This document shows, piece after piece, positions 39,282 through 47,484 of a DNA stretch of 64,000 nt. A program made the position numbers and the translations under genes. Below the pieces are notes generated by a model that made no database searches, was not told the origin of the DNA, and worked only from the letters and a program-made list of their open reading frames with translations. Within the stretch, counting starts at the first letter, position 1; every line of letters begins with the position of its first letter. This DNA is from Noviherbaspirillum sp. UKPF54 (GTDB lineage: Bacteria > Pseudomonadota > Gammaproteobacteria > Burkholderiales > Burkholderiaceae_D), in NCBI RefSeq assembly GCF_007874125.1, contig NZ_CP040128.1, positions 4,464,001 through 4,528,000 of the forward strand, in the 5' to 3' direction.

Positions 39282-39991
39282 CGATTGGACAGCGCCGAGC
39301 ATGTGCGGCAGCGCAGGTCGACGCGCATGCCGGCGTCAAGGTCCAGGTTGGGCGTCGGCGAATACATCAGCCCGGCCAGCACAAAGCCGGGTAATGCATT
39401 GCTGGCCTTGTCGATGGCGCGCGCAATGCCGACATCGCTCAGCATTTTCCAATGTTCGCTCAAGGCATACCAGGCCGACGCCGATGCTTGCCAGATCACA
39501 TTGCGCATCGTCTCGCGATCGGCAGGCAGCTTGTAGCGATTGACGGTTACCCCGACGTTGCCAAGCAGCCGCCAAGGTCGAGCCTCGTAGTCAACGATGG
39601 CCGTCAGCTTGGCGCCCGGACGGCCATATCCCAGCGCCTTTGTTTCATCGCCAGTCGGCAGGAGCAATTCCGGCTTGAGGGCTGCGCTGAATGCGTCGCT
39701 TTCCAGAAAGCGCCATTTCGCCCCCAGCGACAGATCGTTGAGGCCCGACGGCGCGGTGAAGGTCAGCGGGACGTTGACGTACACGTCCAGCGTATCCGAT
39801 GCGCCATAGGAATAGGTGAGTGTGCCGACGTGGGTATGGGCCGCATCCTGCCTGGCCCAGTCGGTATTGGCTTCGATTTGGTGATGGGCGCTGCCTTGCG
39901 TGTTCGGGTCGTCCGTGACCAGCGGATGGGTTGCATTGGCAAGAGGCGCGAGGCCGCACAGCAGCGCAGCAAGCAGGCAGCCCCGCAGCAT
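39248..39991 (-). CDS. Putative outer-membrane protein (MetA phenol-degradation family fold)
   Basis: 247 aa with a signal peptide (MLRGCLLAALLCGLAPLANA). The mature part is rich in alternating beta-strand patterns (VGTLTYSYGASDTLDVYVNV, LSLGAKWRFLESDAFSAALK, PELLLPTGDETKALG) and ends in phenylalanine (GLAARF), the outer-membrane assembly signal. It resembles the broad transporter-like family called MetA-pathway phenol degradation; the name does not prove a substrate. It starts 8 nt after the lysA stop, so it is probably co-transcribed with lysA. Its 3' end overlaps msrQ tail to tail. Confidence 0.75.
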   Translation of the reverse strand: MLRGCLLAALLCGLAPLANATHPLVTDDPNTQGSAHHQIEANTDWARQDAAHTHVGTLTYSYGASDTLDVYVNVPLTFTAPSGLNDLSLGAKWRFLESDAFSAALKPELLLPTGDETKALGYGRPGAKLTAIVDYEARPWRLLGNVGVTVNRYKLPADRETMRNVIWQASASAWYALSEHWKMLSDVGIARAIDKASNALPGFVLAGLMYSPTPNLDLDAGMRVDLRCRTCSALSNRQVGVGLAARF

Positions 39992-39999
39992 GGCAGCAG

Positions 40000-41289
40000 T
40001 TACGGCAGCAGCGACTCAAGCCGGAACAGCTCGCTCGGCATTTCCCGCTGGCGGATCAGGTGCGCCTTGTCGCCGTCGACCATTACTTCGGCGGCGCGTC
40101 CGCGCGAATTATAGTTGGACGACATCGTCATGCCATAGGCGCCGGCCGACATGATGGCCAACAGGTCGCCCTGCTCGATCGCCAGCGTACGATCGCGCGC
40201 CAGCCAGTCGCCGGATTCGCACACCGGGCCGACGATGTCGTAGGTCTTGGCCTTGGCCTGCTGGGCGCGCTGCACGACCGGCTGCACGCCGTGCCACGCT
40301 TCGTACATGGCCGGGCGCATCAGGTCGTTCATGGCGGCATTGACGATCGCGAAATTCTTCGCCGCGCCATGTTTGAGATACTCGACCTCGGTCAGCAGGA
40401 GGCCGGCGTTGCCGACGATCGAGCGGCCCGGTTCGAACATCACCTGGATCGGCGCACCCTTATGGTTGAGCAGGCGCCACTTGTCGATCTTCGCAAACAG
40501 CCGCCCGAGATAGTCGCCGATGGCTACCGGCTTTTCATTGTCGTAGGAAATGCCGATGCCGCCGCCGATATCGAGGTGGTGGATGGCGATGCCTTCGGCC
40601 GCGAGGCGGTCGACCAGCTCGATCACGCGCTCCAGCGCCTCCAGCAGCGGCGCGTCGTCCAGCAGTTGTGAACCGATATGGCAGTCGATGCCGACCACGC
40701 GGATGTGCGGCAGGGCCGCTGCGGTGCGGTAAGTCGCCAGCGCCTCGTCGTACGCGATGCCGAACTTGTTTTCCTTCAATCCGGTGGAAATGTACGGATG
40801 CGTCTTGGCATCGACGTTCGGGTTCACGCGCAACGAGACCGGCGCCTGCTTGCCCATTTCGCCGGCGACTTCGTTTAAGCGCAGCAGTTCGGCGGTCGAC
40901 TCGATGTTGAAGCACAGGATGTCGTGCGACAGCGCCAGGCGCATTTCGTCATGCGTCTTGCCCACGCCGGAAAAAATCACCTTGCGCGCATCGCCACCAG
41001 CGGCGATCACGCGCAGCAATTCGCCGCCCGATACGATATCGAAGCCGGAGCCCATGCGACTTAACAGGTTCAGCACTGCCAGGTTGGAATTCGACTTGAC
41101 CGAATAGCAAACCAGCGCCGTGCTGTCGTCGCGCCGGTTCTCCTTGCATGCATTGGCGTAGGCGGAAAAATTCTCGACCAGCGCCGCCTTCGAGTAGACA
41201 TAGGTCGGGCTGCCGAACTGCTTGGCGATCTGGGTCAGCGGCGTGTTTTCGGCGTACAGCTCGCCATTGCGATAGGAAAAATGCGACAT
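40000..41289 (-). CDS. lysA: Diaminopimelate decarboxylase
   Basis: Last step of lysine synthesis: meso-diaminopimelate to lysine and CO2, PLP-dependent. 429 aa. The PLP lysine is K65 in VCYSVKSNSN; other blocks are CHIGSQL, the glycine-rich DIGGGIG, MFEPGRSIVGNAG and GPVCESGDW, whose cysteine closes the active site in the dimer. The ATG at 41289 (MSHFSYRNGELYAEN) fits homologues; a longer frame to 41445 overlaps lptM. Preceded by lptM (13 nt), as in many proteobacteria. Confidence 0.98.
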   Translation of the reverse strand: MSHFSYRNGELYAENTPLTQIAKQFGSPTYVYSKAALVENFSAYANACKENRRDDSTALVCYSVKSNSNLAVLNLLSRMGSGFDIVSGGELLRVIAAGGDARKVIFSGVGKTHDEMRLALSHDILCFNIESTAELLRLNEVAGEMGKQAPVSLRVNPNVDAKTHPYISTGLKENKFGIAYDEALATYRTAAALPHIRVVGIDCHIGSQLLDDAPLLEALERVIELVDRLAAEGIAIHHLDIGGGIGISYDNEKPVAIGDYLGRLFAKIDKWRLLNHKGAPIQVMFEPGRSIVGNAGLLLTEVEYLKHGAAKNFAIVNAAMNDLMRPAMYEAWHGVQPVVQRAQQAKAKTYDIVGPVCESGDWLARDRTLAIEQGDLLAIMSAGAYGMTMSSNYNSRGRAAEVMVDGDKAHLIRQREMPSELFRLESLLP

Positions 41290-41302
41290 GGGTGAAAACG
41301 GA

Positions 41303-41485
41303 TTATTTGGATTCGGGCGTACTGCCGACCGGAGCCGGCGCGGGCTGCGCGGCGGGAGCGGCAACCGGCTGCGGCTTGGCAGGCAGATAAAGCGGTCCTT
41401 TCTGGCCGCATCCGCCCACTGCGAAGAGCAGGGCAGCGGCGCCAAGGCGGATCAGGTGAAAGCAAGACTTCACGATTAGAATCAC
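41303..41485 (-). CDS. lptM: Small LPS-assembly lipoprotein LptM (YifL-like)
   Basis: 60 aa. A lipobox with cysteine lies in LFAVGGCGQKGPLYLP, the hallmark of LptM, followed by a Pro/Ala-rich tail. In E. coli LptM helps oxidative maturation of LptD. It is upstream of lysA on the minus strand and divergent from cyaY by 31 nt, an arrangement conserved in proteobacteria. Small but convincing. Confidence 0.93.
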   Translation of the reverse strand: MILIVKSCFHLIRLGAAALLFAVGGCGQKGPLYLPAKPQPVAAPAAQPAPAPVGSTPESK

Positions 41486-41516
41486 GGTTTAAGGACAAAA
41501 CGCATTGGAGTGTAGC

Positions 41517-41852
41517 ATGACTGAATCGGAATTCCTGGCATTGGCGGAACAGACCCTGAGCACGATCGAAAGCGCCCTGGAGCGCGTATCGGACGAAGGC
41601 GAGCTCGACGTGGAATGCAGCCGCAGCGGCAATGTGCTGGAAATTGAGTTTGTCGACAACGGCTCGAAAATCATCGTCAACAGCCAGGCGCCGATGCAGG
41701 AAATGTGGGTCGCGGCCAAATCGGGCGGCTTTCACTACCGGCGCGAAGCGGGGCAATGGCTTAACACGCGCGACGGCTCGGAACTGTACGCGGCGCTGTC
41801 GTCGATGGTGAGCGAGCAGGGCGGTATTCCTGTCGTCCTGTCCGACAAATAA
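41517..41852 (+). CDS. cyaY: Frataxin-like iron-sulfur assembly regulator CyaY
   Basis: 111 aa. An acidic N-terminal helix (MTESEFLALAEQTLSTIESA) is followed by the frataxin beta sheet with FVDNGSKIIVNSQAPMQEMW. It binds iron and slows or tunes IscS-dependent cluster assembly in E. coli. The ATG at 41517 has GGAG five bases upstream; a TTG four codons earlier is unlikely. Divergent from lptM. Confidence 0.96.
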   Translation: MTESEFLALAEQTLSTIESALERVSDEGELDVECSRSGNVLEIEFVDNGSKIIVNSQAPMQEMWVAAKSGGFHYRREAGQWLNTRDGSELYAALSSMVSEQGGIPVVLSDK

Positions 41853-41885
41853 AACGGCCGAAGCGCGTCGCCGCGGCTTCGGCCG
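41848..41885 (-). terminator. Intrinsic terminator of the penicillin-binding protein gene
   Basis: CGGCCGAAGC (41855-41864) and GCTTCGGCCG (41876-41885) form a perfect 10-bp stem. Read on the minus strand the hairpin is followed by TTTTATTT. It lies 18 nt beyond the stop at 41904 and reaches into the convergent cyaY stop. Confidence 0.8.
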
Positions 41886-41903
41886 AGCCGGTGCAAGCCT
41901 GCG

Positions 41904-44246
41904 TCAGAACAACTCGTTTTTCACTTCGTCCTTGGCTTTTTCTTCTTCCGTCGGCGCGTGCTCGCCGAGCGAGCGCACGCCGGTGCCCGGAGGATTCTCG
42001 GCGTAGTAATAATCGCCGTTGATTTGCACCACGCCTTCCGGCACCGGACGTTCCTCCACCGGTATATCCTTCAGCGCCTTTTGCATGTAGCCGATCCAGA
42101 TCGGCAGCGCCAGGCCGCCGCCGGTTTCGCGATTGCCGAGGTTCTTCGGCTGGTCGAAGCCGATCCAGGCCACGCCGACGACCTTCGGGGTGTAACCGCA
42201 GAACCAGGCGTCGAACGAATCATTGGTGGTGCCGGTCTTGCCGGCGATATCCGGACGGTTCAGTACCAGTGCGCGGGTGGCAGTGCCAAACTTGACCACG
42301 TCCTTCAGCATGCTGTCCATCAGGAAGGCGTTGCGCTCGTCGATCACGCGGTTGGCGTCGACGCCGGCCTTGTCCGGTTCGACCTGCGACAGCACCTTGC
42401 CGCTGGCGTCGGTGACCTTGGAAATGATATAGGGGCTGACCTTGTAGCCGCCGTTGGCAAACACCGCGTAGGCGCCGGCCATCTGCAGCGGCGTCACTGC
42501 GCCCGCGCCCAGCGCCAGCGTCAGGTAGGGCGGATTCTTGTCCGCGTCGAAGCCGAAGCGGGTCGTGTATTCCTGCCCGTACCTGGCGCCGATCTTGTGC
42601 AGGATGCGGATCGAAATCATGTTTTTGGACTTGGTCAGACCGCGGCGCATGGTCATCGGGCCTTCGTACTTGCCGTCGTAGTTCTTCGGCTCCCAGGCCT
42701 GTCCGCCGGTCTGCCCGGCGTCGAAGCTGATCGGTGAGTCGGCGATGATGGTGGCCGGCGACAAGCCTTTCTCCAGCGATGCCGAATAGATGAATGGCTT
42801 GAACGACGAGCCCGGCTGCCGCCATGCCTGCGTCACGTGGTTGAACTTGTTGCGGTTGAAGTCGAAGCCGCCCACCAGCGCGCGGATCGCGCCATCCTCG
42901 GTATTGGCGGAAACGAAGGCCGATGCGACTTCCGGCATCTGGGTGACCGACCAGGCATCGTTGTCCTTCGTCACGCGGATGATCGCGCCGCGCTTGACCT
43001 TCTTGTTCGGCGGCGCCTTGTCGGACAGCAGGTGGGCGGCGAACGTCAGCCCCGGACCGGTGATCGTGATTTCTTCGCCGGACGACAATACCGCCTTGAT
43101 GCTCTTGGGCGACGCTTCCAGCACGACGGCCGCGACGATGTCGTCGCTGTCCGGGTGCTCGGCCAGTTCGACTTCGATGGCATCTTCCGCTTCGTCCTTC
43201 GCTTCCGGGATTTCCATGTAGCTTTCCGGGCCGCGGTAGCCGTGGCGCTTTTCATAATCCATTACGCCCCGGCGCAGGGCTTGGTAGGCTGCTTCCTGGT
43301 CGGCCTTGAGGATCGTGGTGTAGACGTTCAGGCCGCGGGTATACGTGTCTTCCTTGAACTGGTCGTACACCAGCTGGCGTGTCATTTCCGCGATGTACTC
43401 GGCATGTACGCCGAATTCGTTGGTGTTGGTCTTGACCTTCAGGGCCTGGCCTTTCGCCTGTTCGTATTCCGCCGGCGTGATATAGCCAAGCTGGGCCATG
43501 CGCTGCAGGATGTATTGCTGGCGGGCGCGCGCACGCTTCGGGTTGGCCACTGGATTGTAGGCTGATGGCGCCTTCGGCAGGCCGGCCAGCATCGCGGCTT
43601 CTGCGGCGGTAATGTCGTGCAGGTTCTTGCCGAAATAAATCTGGGCCGCCGATGCGAAGCCGTAGGCGCGCTGGCCCAGATAAATCTGGTTCATATAAAT
43701 TTCAAGGATCTGGTCTTTCGACAGGCTCTGTTCGATTTTCCAGGCGAGCAAGGCTTCATACAGCTTGCGTTTCAGGGTCTGTTCGCTCGACAGGAAGAAG
43801 TTGCGGGCAACCTGCTGCGTAATCGTCGACGCGCCCTGCTTGGCGCCGCCGGTCAGGTTGTGGAACGCCGCGCGCGCGATGCCAATGTAATCCACACCGC
43901 CGTGTTCATAAAAGCGGTCGTCCTCGATCGCCAGCACCGCCTTCTTCATCACGTCCGGCACATCCTTGATGCGCACCAGGTTGCGGCGCTCTTCGCCGAA
44001 TTCGCCGATCAGCACGTTATCGGCCGAATAGATCCGCAGCGGAATCTTGGGGCGGTAATCGGTCAGCGCGTCCAGCGGCGGCAGGTTGGGGTAAGCCATC
44101 GCCAGCATGAAGGCAATAATCAAGGCGCCGGCGACGGCCAAGCCGACGATCCCTGCGATCACGCCGAGCGCGATGCGGGCCGGCAGAGGGAGCGAGCGCT
44201 TGGGCGCTTCCTGGGAAGTGTCGCCTGCGGAGTGTTGAGAGGTCAT
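41904..44246 (-). CDS. mrcA: Penicillin-binding protein 1A (class A, bifunctional)
   Basis: Peptidoglycan glycosyltransferase and transpeptidase anchored in the inner membrane, 780 aa. One membrane helix lies at about 25-50. The GT51 domain has the catalytic EDDRFYEHGG (E108) and GASTITQQVARN. An acidic, OB-like insert lies at about 340-440. The transpeptidase has SxxK at S480 (QPGSSFKPF), SxN in SKNMISIRI and KTGT in IAGKTGTTND. All catalytic motifs are present. It diverges from pilM, as ponA/mrcA does in Pseudomonas and E. coli. A near-consensus -10 and an FNR-type box lie in its promoter. Confidence 0.98.
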   Translation of the reverse strand: MTSQHSAGDTSQEAPKRSLPLPARIALGVIAGIVGLAVAGALIIAFMLAMAYPNLPPLDALTDYRPKIPLRIYSADNVLIGEFGEERRNLVRIKDVPDVMKKAVLAIEDDRFYEHGGVDYIGIARAAFHNLTGGAKQGASTITQQVARNFFLSSEQTLKRKLYEALLAWKIEQSLSKDQILEIYMNQIYLGQRAYGFASAAQIYFGKNLHDITAAEAAMLAGLPKAPSAYNPVANPKRARARQQYILQRMAQLGYITPAEYEQAKGQALKVKTNTNEFGVHAEYIAEMTRQLVYDQFKEDTYTRGLNVYTTILKADQEAAYQALRRGVMDYEKRHGYRGPESYMEIPEAKDEAEDAIEVELAEHPDSDDIVAAVVLEASPKSIKAVLSSGEEITITGPGLTFAAHLLSDKAPPNKKVKRGAIIRVTKDNDAWSVTQMPEVASAFVSANTEDGAIRALVGGFDFNRNKFNHVTQAWRQPGSSFKPFIYSASLEKGLSPATIIADSPISFDAGQTGGQAWEPKNYDGKYEGPMTMRRGLTKSKNMISIRILHKIGARYGQEYTTRFGFDADKNPPYLTLALGAGAVTPLQMAGAYAVFANGGYKVSPYIISKVTDASGKVLSQVEPDKAGVDANRVIDERNAFLMDSMLKDVVKFGTATRALVLNRPDIAGKTGTTNDSFDAWFCGYTPKVVGVAWIGFDQPKNLGNRETGGGLALPIWIGYMQKALKDIPVEERPVPEGVVQINGDYYYAENPPGTGVRSLGEHAPTEEEKAKDEVKNELF

Positions 44247-44281
44247 GCGGAAAACGTGAGTGGAGAGAAATGGAGCAGGGA

Positions 44282-44309
44282 ATTATAACGGTCGGCAACA
44301 CGGTGTTGA
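44282..44309 (-). promoter_or_regulatory. Sigma-70 promoter of the PBP1A gene
   Basis: On the minus strand TCAACA (44304-44309), 16 bp and a consensus TATAAT (44282-44287). Transcription would start near 44275, about 29 nt before the ATG at 44246. Confidence 0.55.
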
Positions 44310-44319
44310 TATTGATCAA
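44306..44319. promoter_or_regulatory. FNR/Anr-type binding site
   Basis: TTGATATTGATCAA matches the FNR consensus TTGAT-N4-ATCAA at every fixed position. It overlaps the -35 of the PBP1A promoter (centre about -37), where a bound regulator would probably block RNA polymerase. It is also about 110 bp upstream of the candidate pilM start point. The site is visible; the regulation is inferred. Confidence 0.6.
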
Positions 44320-44389
44320 ATAGCAATTGTTATTTCCGGACCGCGTGGATTTTTGGCAACGAAGTTACAAATTACTGGGCGGAAATTAC

Positions 44390-44419
44390 TTTACACTCTT
44401 CAAGCCTTATTGCTAGGAT
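44390..44419 (+). promoter_or_regulatory. Candidate promoter of pilMNOPQ
   Basis: TTTACA (44390-44395), 18 bp and TAGGAT (44414-44419) match sigma-70 at 9 of 12 positions. The leader to pilM would be about 130 nt. Other weaker matches exist nearer the gene. Confidence 0.3.
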
Positions 44420-44558
44420 TTAATGTAACGTTGGATATATGTCGCCTAAATACTGGTTTTTAAACGGAATTTTTGCGTTGCAACTATTTTATTCGTAGAT
44501 TCGACATCTAAATAAGTGGTGCGTTCACGCAATAAACCACATTTTCGGGGAGCAACCC

Positions 44559-45638
44559 TTGACCATAGATATCGGACTGTTACTCGGCAAGAAGAATCCA
44601 CCACTCATCGGCCTGGATATCAGCACCTCCGGTGTCAAGCTGGTCGAGCTGTCGGAGGTGGGGAAGCACGAGTACCGCTTGGAACGCTTTGCGAGCGAGC
44701 CTTTGCCGCGTGGCGCCGTCGTGGACGGCAATATCGAGAATATCGAGCAGGTGTCGGAGGCGGTGCGCCGCGTCTGGAAAAAGAGTGGCACGCGCGTCAG
44801 GCACGCGGCCCTGGGTATGCCGCCGGCATCGGTGATCACCAAGAAGATCGTGCTGCCCGGTGGATTGACGGAAGACCAGTTGGAGGTCCAGGTCGAAAGC
44901 GAAGCCAGCCAATATATTCCGTTTGCACTTGACGAAGTCAGCCTCGACTTCGATGTCATCGGCCCGGCGCAGAATGCCCCGGATGATATTGACGTGCTCA
45001 TCGCCGCCACCCGCAAGGAAAAGGTCGAGGATCGAGTTGCCGCCGCCGAAGGTGCGGGAATCAAGCCCTTGGTCATGGATATCGAATCATTCGCCGCGCG
45101 CACGGCGCTCGACCGGATCGTCGCGCAATTGCCAAACGGTGGGCAGGGACAGATCATGGCCTTGTTCCAGATCGGCGCGCAAATGACGCATGTCTCGATG
45201 CTGCAGGACGGACAGACGCTGTACGAGCGCGAACAGCCTTTCGGCGGCAACCAGCTTACCCAGGATATCGTGCGCTCCTACGGCATGGCCTTTGACGAGG
45301 CCGAGACAAAGAAAAAGGTGGGGGAACTACCCGAAGGTTACGAGCGCGAGCTGCTTGATCCCTTCCTGGAAAATGCGGCGCTGGAAGTCACGCGCGCGAT
45401 CCAGTTCTTCTTCACTTCGACACCCTATACGCGTATTGACCACCTGTTTCTGGCCGGCGGCTGCGCCGTCATCCCGGGTTTGGTCGAGATGGTGGCCGAG
45501 CGCACGAAAATTTCTGCCTCGGTCGTAAGCCCGTTCAAGGGAATGCAGCTGGCTTCCGGCGTGCGTGAAAAACAGTTGCGGGCGGAAGCGCCGGCTTATC
45601 TTGTTGCGTGCGGCCTGGCCATGCGGAGGTTCGACTGA
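44559..45638 (+). CDS. pilM: Type IV pilus inner-membrane platform ATPase-like protein PilM, TTG start
   Basis: Actin-like (FtsA/MreB fold) cytoplasmic protein that binds the PilN N-terminus, 359 aa. The N-terminus LIGLDISTSGVKLVELSEVG and the block FLAGGCAVIPGLVEMVAERT near residue 300 are typical. The start is TTG at 44559, supported by GGGGAG six bases upstream (44547-44552) and by alignment (MTIDIGLLLGKKNPPLIGLD). The stop overlaps the pilN ATG (TGATG). First gene of pilMNOPQ. Confidence 0.97.
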   Translation: MTIDIGLLLGKKNPPLIGLDISTSGVKLVELSEVGKHEYRLERFASEPLPRGAVVDGNIENIEQVSEAVRRVWKKSGTRVRHAALGMPPASVITKKIVLPGGLTEDQLEVQVESEASQYIPFALDEVSLDFDVIGPAQNAPDDIDVLIAATRKEKVEDRVAAAEGAGIKPLVMDIESFAARTALDRIVAQLPNGGQGQIMALFQIGAQMTHVSMLQDGQTLYEREQPFGGNQLTQDIVRSYGMAFDEAETKKKVGELPEGYERELLDPFLENAALEVTRAIQFFFTSTPYTRIDHLFLAGGCAVIPGLVEMVAERTKISASVVSPFKGMQLASGVREKQLRAEAPAYLVACGLAMRRFD

Positions 45639-46264
45639 TGATCCGAATTAACCTCCTGCCTCATCGCGAGGAAAGACGCAAGCAGCGCAAGGCTGCTTTC
45701 ATACGGATGCTGGTCATCTCTGCATTCGCCGGATTTGCCATCGTGATCGCCCTGGGCGGCATCATCGCCGCGAAGATCGCCGGTCAGAACGAGCGCAACG
45801 CCTTCATCAAGGCCGAGAACGCAAAACTGGATGCGCAGATCCAGGAAATCCGCACGCTCAAGCAGGAAATCGACTCGCTCAAGGCGCGCCAGCAAGCGGT
45901 GGAGGATTTGCAGAGCGACCGCAACCAGCCGGTCTACCTGATGGACGAGCTGGTCAAGCAGGTCCCCGAAGGAATCTACCTGCGCTCGCTCAAGCAAGAC
46001 AACCAGCGCATCGTCGTCAGCGGATACGCGCAATCCAACGAGCGGGTGTCGGAACTGTTGCGCAACATGAGCAACAACTCGCCCTGGCTGGAGCGCCCTG
46101 ACCTGATCGAGATCCGGTCGACGCTACTGGGACAAGGCAAGGATGCAAAGAAGATCTTTGACTTCACTGTCAATGTCGGCATCAAGCGTCCGCGCGACAA
46201 GGACCAGGCGGCCTCGCCCGGCACGGGTGGTGCGCCGGCAGCCGGCGCTGTAAAACGGTCCTGA
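45638..46264 (+). CDS. pilN: Type IV pilus assembly protein PilN
   Basis: Bitopic inner-membrane protein, 208 aa. The conserved N-terminus MIRINLLPHREERRK binds PilM; one helix lies at about 25-45 and a coiled-coil (about 60-90) precedes the periplasmic ferredoxin-like domain. It forms heterodimers with PilO. The ATG at 45638 shares one base with the pilM stop; a longer frame from 45608 overlaps pilM and is rejected. The C-terminus is Gly/Ala/Pro-rich. Confidence 0.97.
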   Translation: MIRINLLPHREERRKQRKAAFIRMLVISAFAGFAIVIALGGIIAAKIAGQNERNAFIKAENAKLDAQIQEIRTLKQEIDSLKARQQAVEDLQSDRNQPVYLMDELVKQVPEGIYLRSLKQDNQRIVVSGYAQSNERVSELLRNMSNNSPWLERPDLIEIRSTLLGQGKDAKKIFDFTVNVGIKRPRDKDQAASPGTGGAPAAGAVKRS

Positions 46265-46279
46265 CAGGAAAGACACATC

Positions 46280-46942
46280 ATGGCAGATCTGAAAAAAATC
46301 GGAGACTCGATCGCAGCGCAGTTCCGTGGCCTGGATGGACGCCATCCCGGCCAGTGGCCGCTGATTCCGAGACTGATGTGCGGCCTTGTAACCTTGATCG
46401 TGGTGGTGATTCTCGGCTGGTTCGCCTATCTGAACGGCCAGCAGGAGGAATTGAACAACGGCGAACAAGAAGAAGTCAGGCTGCGCGAAGCGTACAAGCA
46501 GAAGATCACGCAGGCGATCAATCTCAATGCGCTGCGAAAACAGAAGGAGCAGGTGAGCGAATACGTGTCGACGCTGGAAAAGCAATTGCCCAGCAAGGCG
46601 GAAATGGATGCGCTGCTTTCCGATATCAACCAGGCCGGCCTTGGACGCGGGCTTCAATTCGAATTGTTCAAGCCGGGCCAGGTCGTGGTGAAGGACTATT
46701 ACGCCGAACTCCCGATCGACATCAAGATCAGCGGCGGCTATCACGACATTGGCGCCTTTACCAGCGATATCGCTAACTTGCCGCGTATCGTGACGCTCAA
46801 CAAAATGAACCTGATCGCCAACAAGGATGGTTCGCTCACGTTGGATGCGGTAGCCAAGACCTTCCGCTACCTCGACTTGGAAGAAGTGGCGGAGCAACGC
46901 AAGGCGGCCGAAAAGAATAAAGCGAAGGGAGCGAAGAAATGA
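46280..46942 (+). CDS. pilO: Type IV pilus assembly protein PilO
   Basis: Bitopic inner-membrane partner of PilN, 220 aa. One helix (LVTLIVVVILGWFAYLNG) lies near residue 38-55, then a coiled-coil and a periplasmic domain (LEKQLPSKAEMDALLSDINQ). The gene ends in an ATGA overlap with pilP. The complex aligns the outer-membrane secretin with the inner platform. Confidence 0.97.
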   Translation: MADLKKIGDSIAAQFRGLDGRHPGQWPLIPRLMCGLVTLIVVVILGWFAYLNGQQEELNNGEQEEVRLREAYKQKITQAINLNALRKQKEQVSEYVSTLEKQLPSKAEMDALLSDINQAGLGRGLQFELFKPGQVVVKDYYAELPIDIKISGGYHDIGAFTSDIANLPRIVTLNKMNLIANKDGSLTLDAVAKTFRYLDLEEVAEQRKAAEKNKAKGAKK

Positions 46943-47484
46943 TGAATGCGCGCACCCTCGGCAAGGCGCTTGCCGCCGCTTCCGTGTTCTCGGCGCTGTC
47001 CGGCTGCGGCGACAGCGGCGTGCAGGAGTTGCGGCAATGGATGGAGGAAGTTCGCCGGAAAACGCCTGTCACCATACAAAAAATTCCGGAGCCGAAGAAG
47101 TTCACTCCGTTTGTCTATGGCGGCAAGGACCAGCCGGACCCGTACAGTCCCGCCAAGCTTTCGGTCGCCCTCGCCAAGTTGCAGTCCGGCTCGAACAGCG
47201 GATTGAAACCCGACCTCGAGCGCCGCAAGGAACCGCTGGAGAGCTACCCGCTCGACAGCATCAAGATGGTCGGGACCTTGCAAAAGCCGGGGCTGAACTA
47301 CGCCTTGCTGCAGATCGACAAAGCAGTATTTCAGGCCAAGGTCGGCAATTACGTCGGCGAGAACTTCGGCATGATCACCCGGATTACGGAAACCGAAGTC
47401 GAATTGAAGGAAATCGTGCGCGATGCGTCCGGCGAGTGGGTCGAGCGTCAAGCGAAGTTAGAGCTGCAGGAGAATAAAAAATGA
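46939..47484 (+). CDS. pilP: Type IV pilus lipoprotein PilP
   Basis: Inner-membrane lipoprotein linking PilN/PilO to the secretin, 181 aa. The lipobox is in FSALSGCGDS. The C-terminal beta domain has LESYPLDSIKMVGTL and GNYVGENFGMITRI, typical of PilP. It overlaps both pilO and pilQ by 4 nt, so the three are translationally coupled. Confidence 0.97.
   Translation: MMNARTLGKALAAASVFSALSGCGDSGVQELRQWMEEVRRKTPVTIQKIPEPKKFTPFVYGGKDQPDPYSPAKLSVALAKLQSGSNSGLKPDLERRKEPLESYPLDSIKMVGTLQKPGLNYALLQIDKAVFQAKVGNYVGENFGMITRITETEVELKEIVRDASGEWVERQAKLELQENKK

Larger units (their letters stand above)
44247..44558. other. 312-bp divergent promoter region between the PBP1A gene and pilM
   Basis: AT-rich compared with its flanks and without a credible gene (a 67-codon open frame at 44260-44463 lacks a binding site and homology). 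It contains the PBP1A promoter, an FNR-type palindrome and a candidate pilM promoter, each listed separately. The stretch 44430-44545 shows nothing else I can name. Confidence 0.7.

Noticed and set aside
44260..44463. 67-codon gene in the ponA/pilM gap
   Set aside because: No ribosome binding site, no homology, and it runs through the promoter and FNR-type box.
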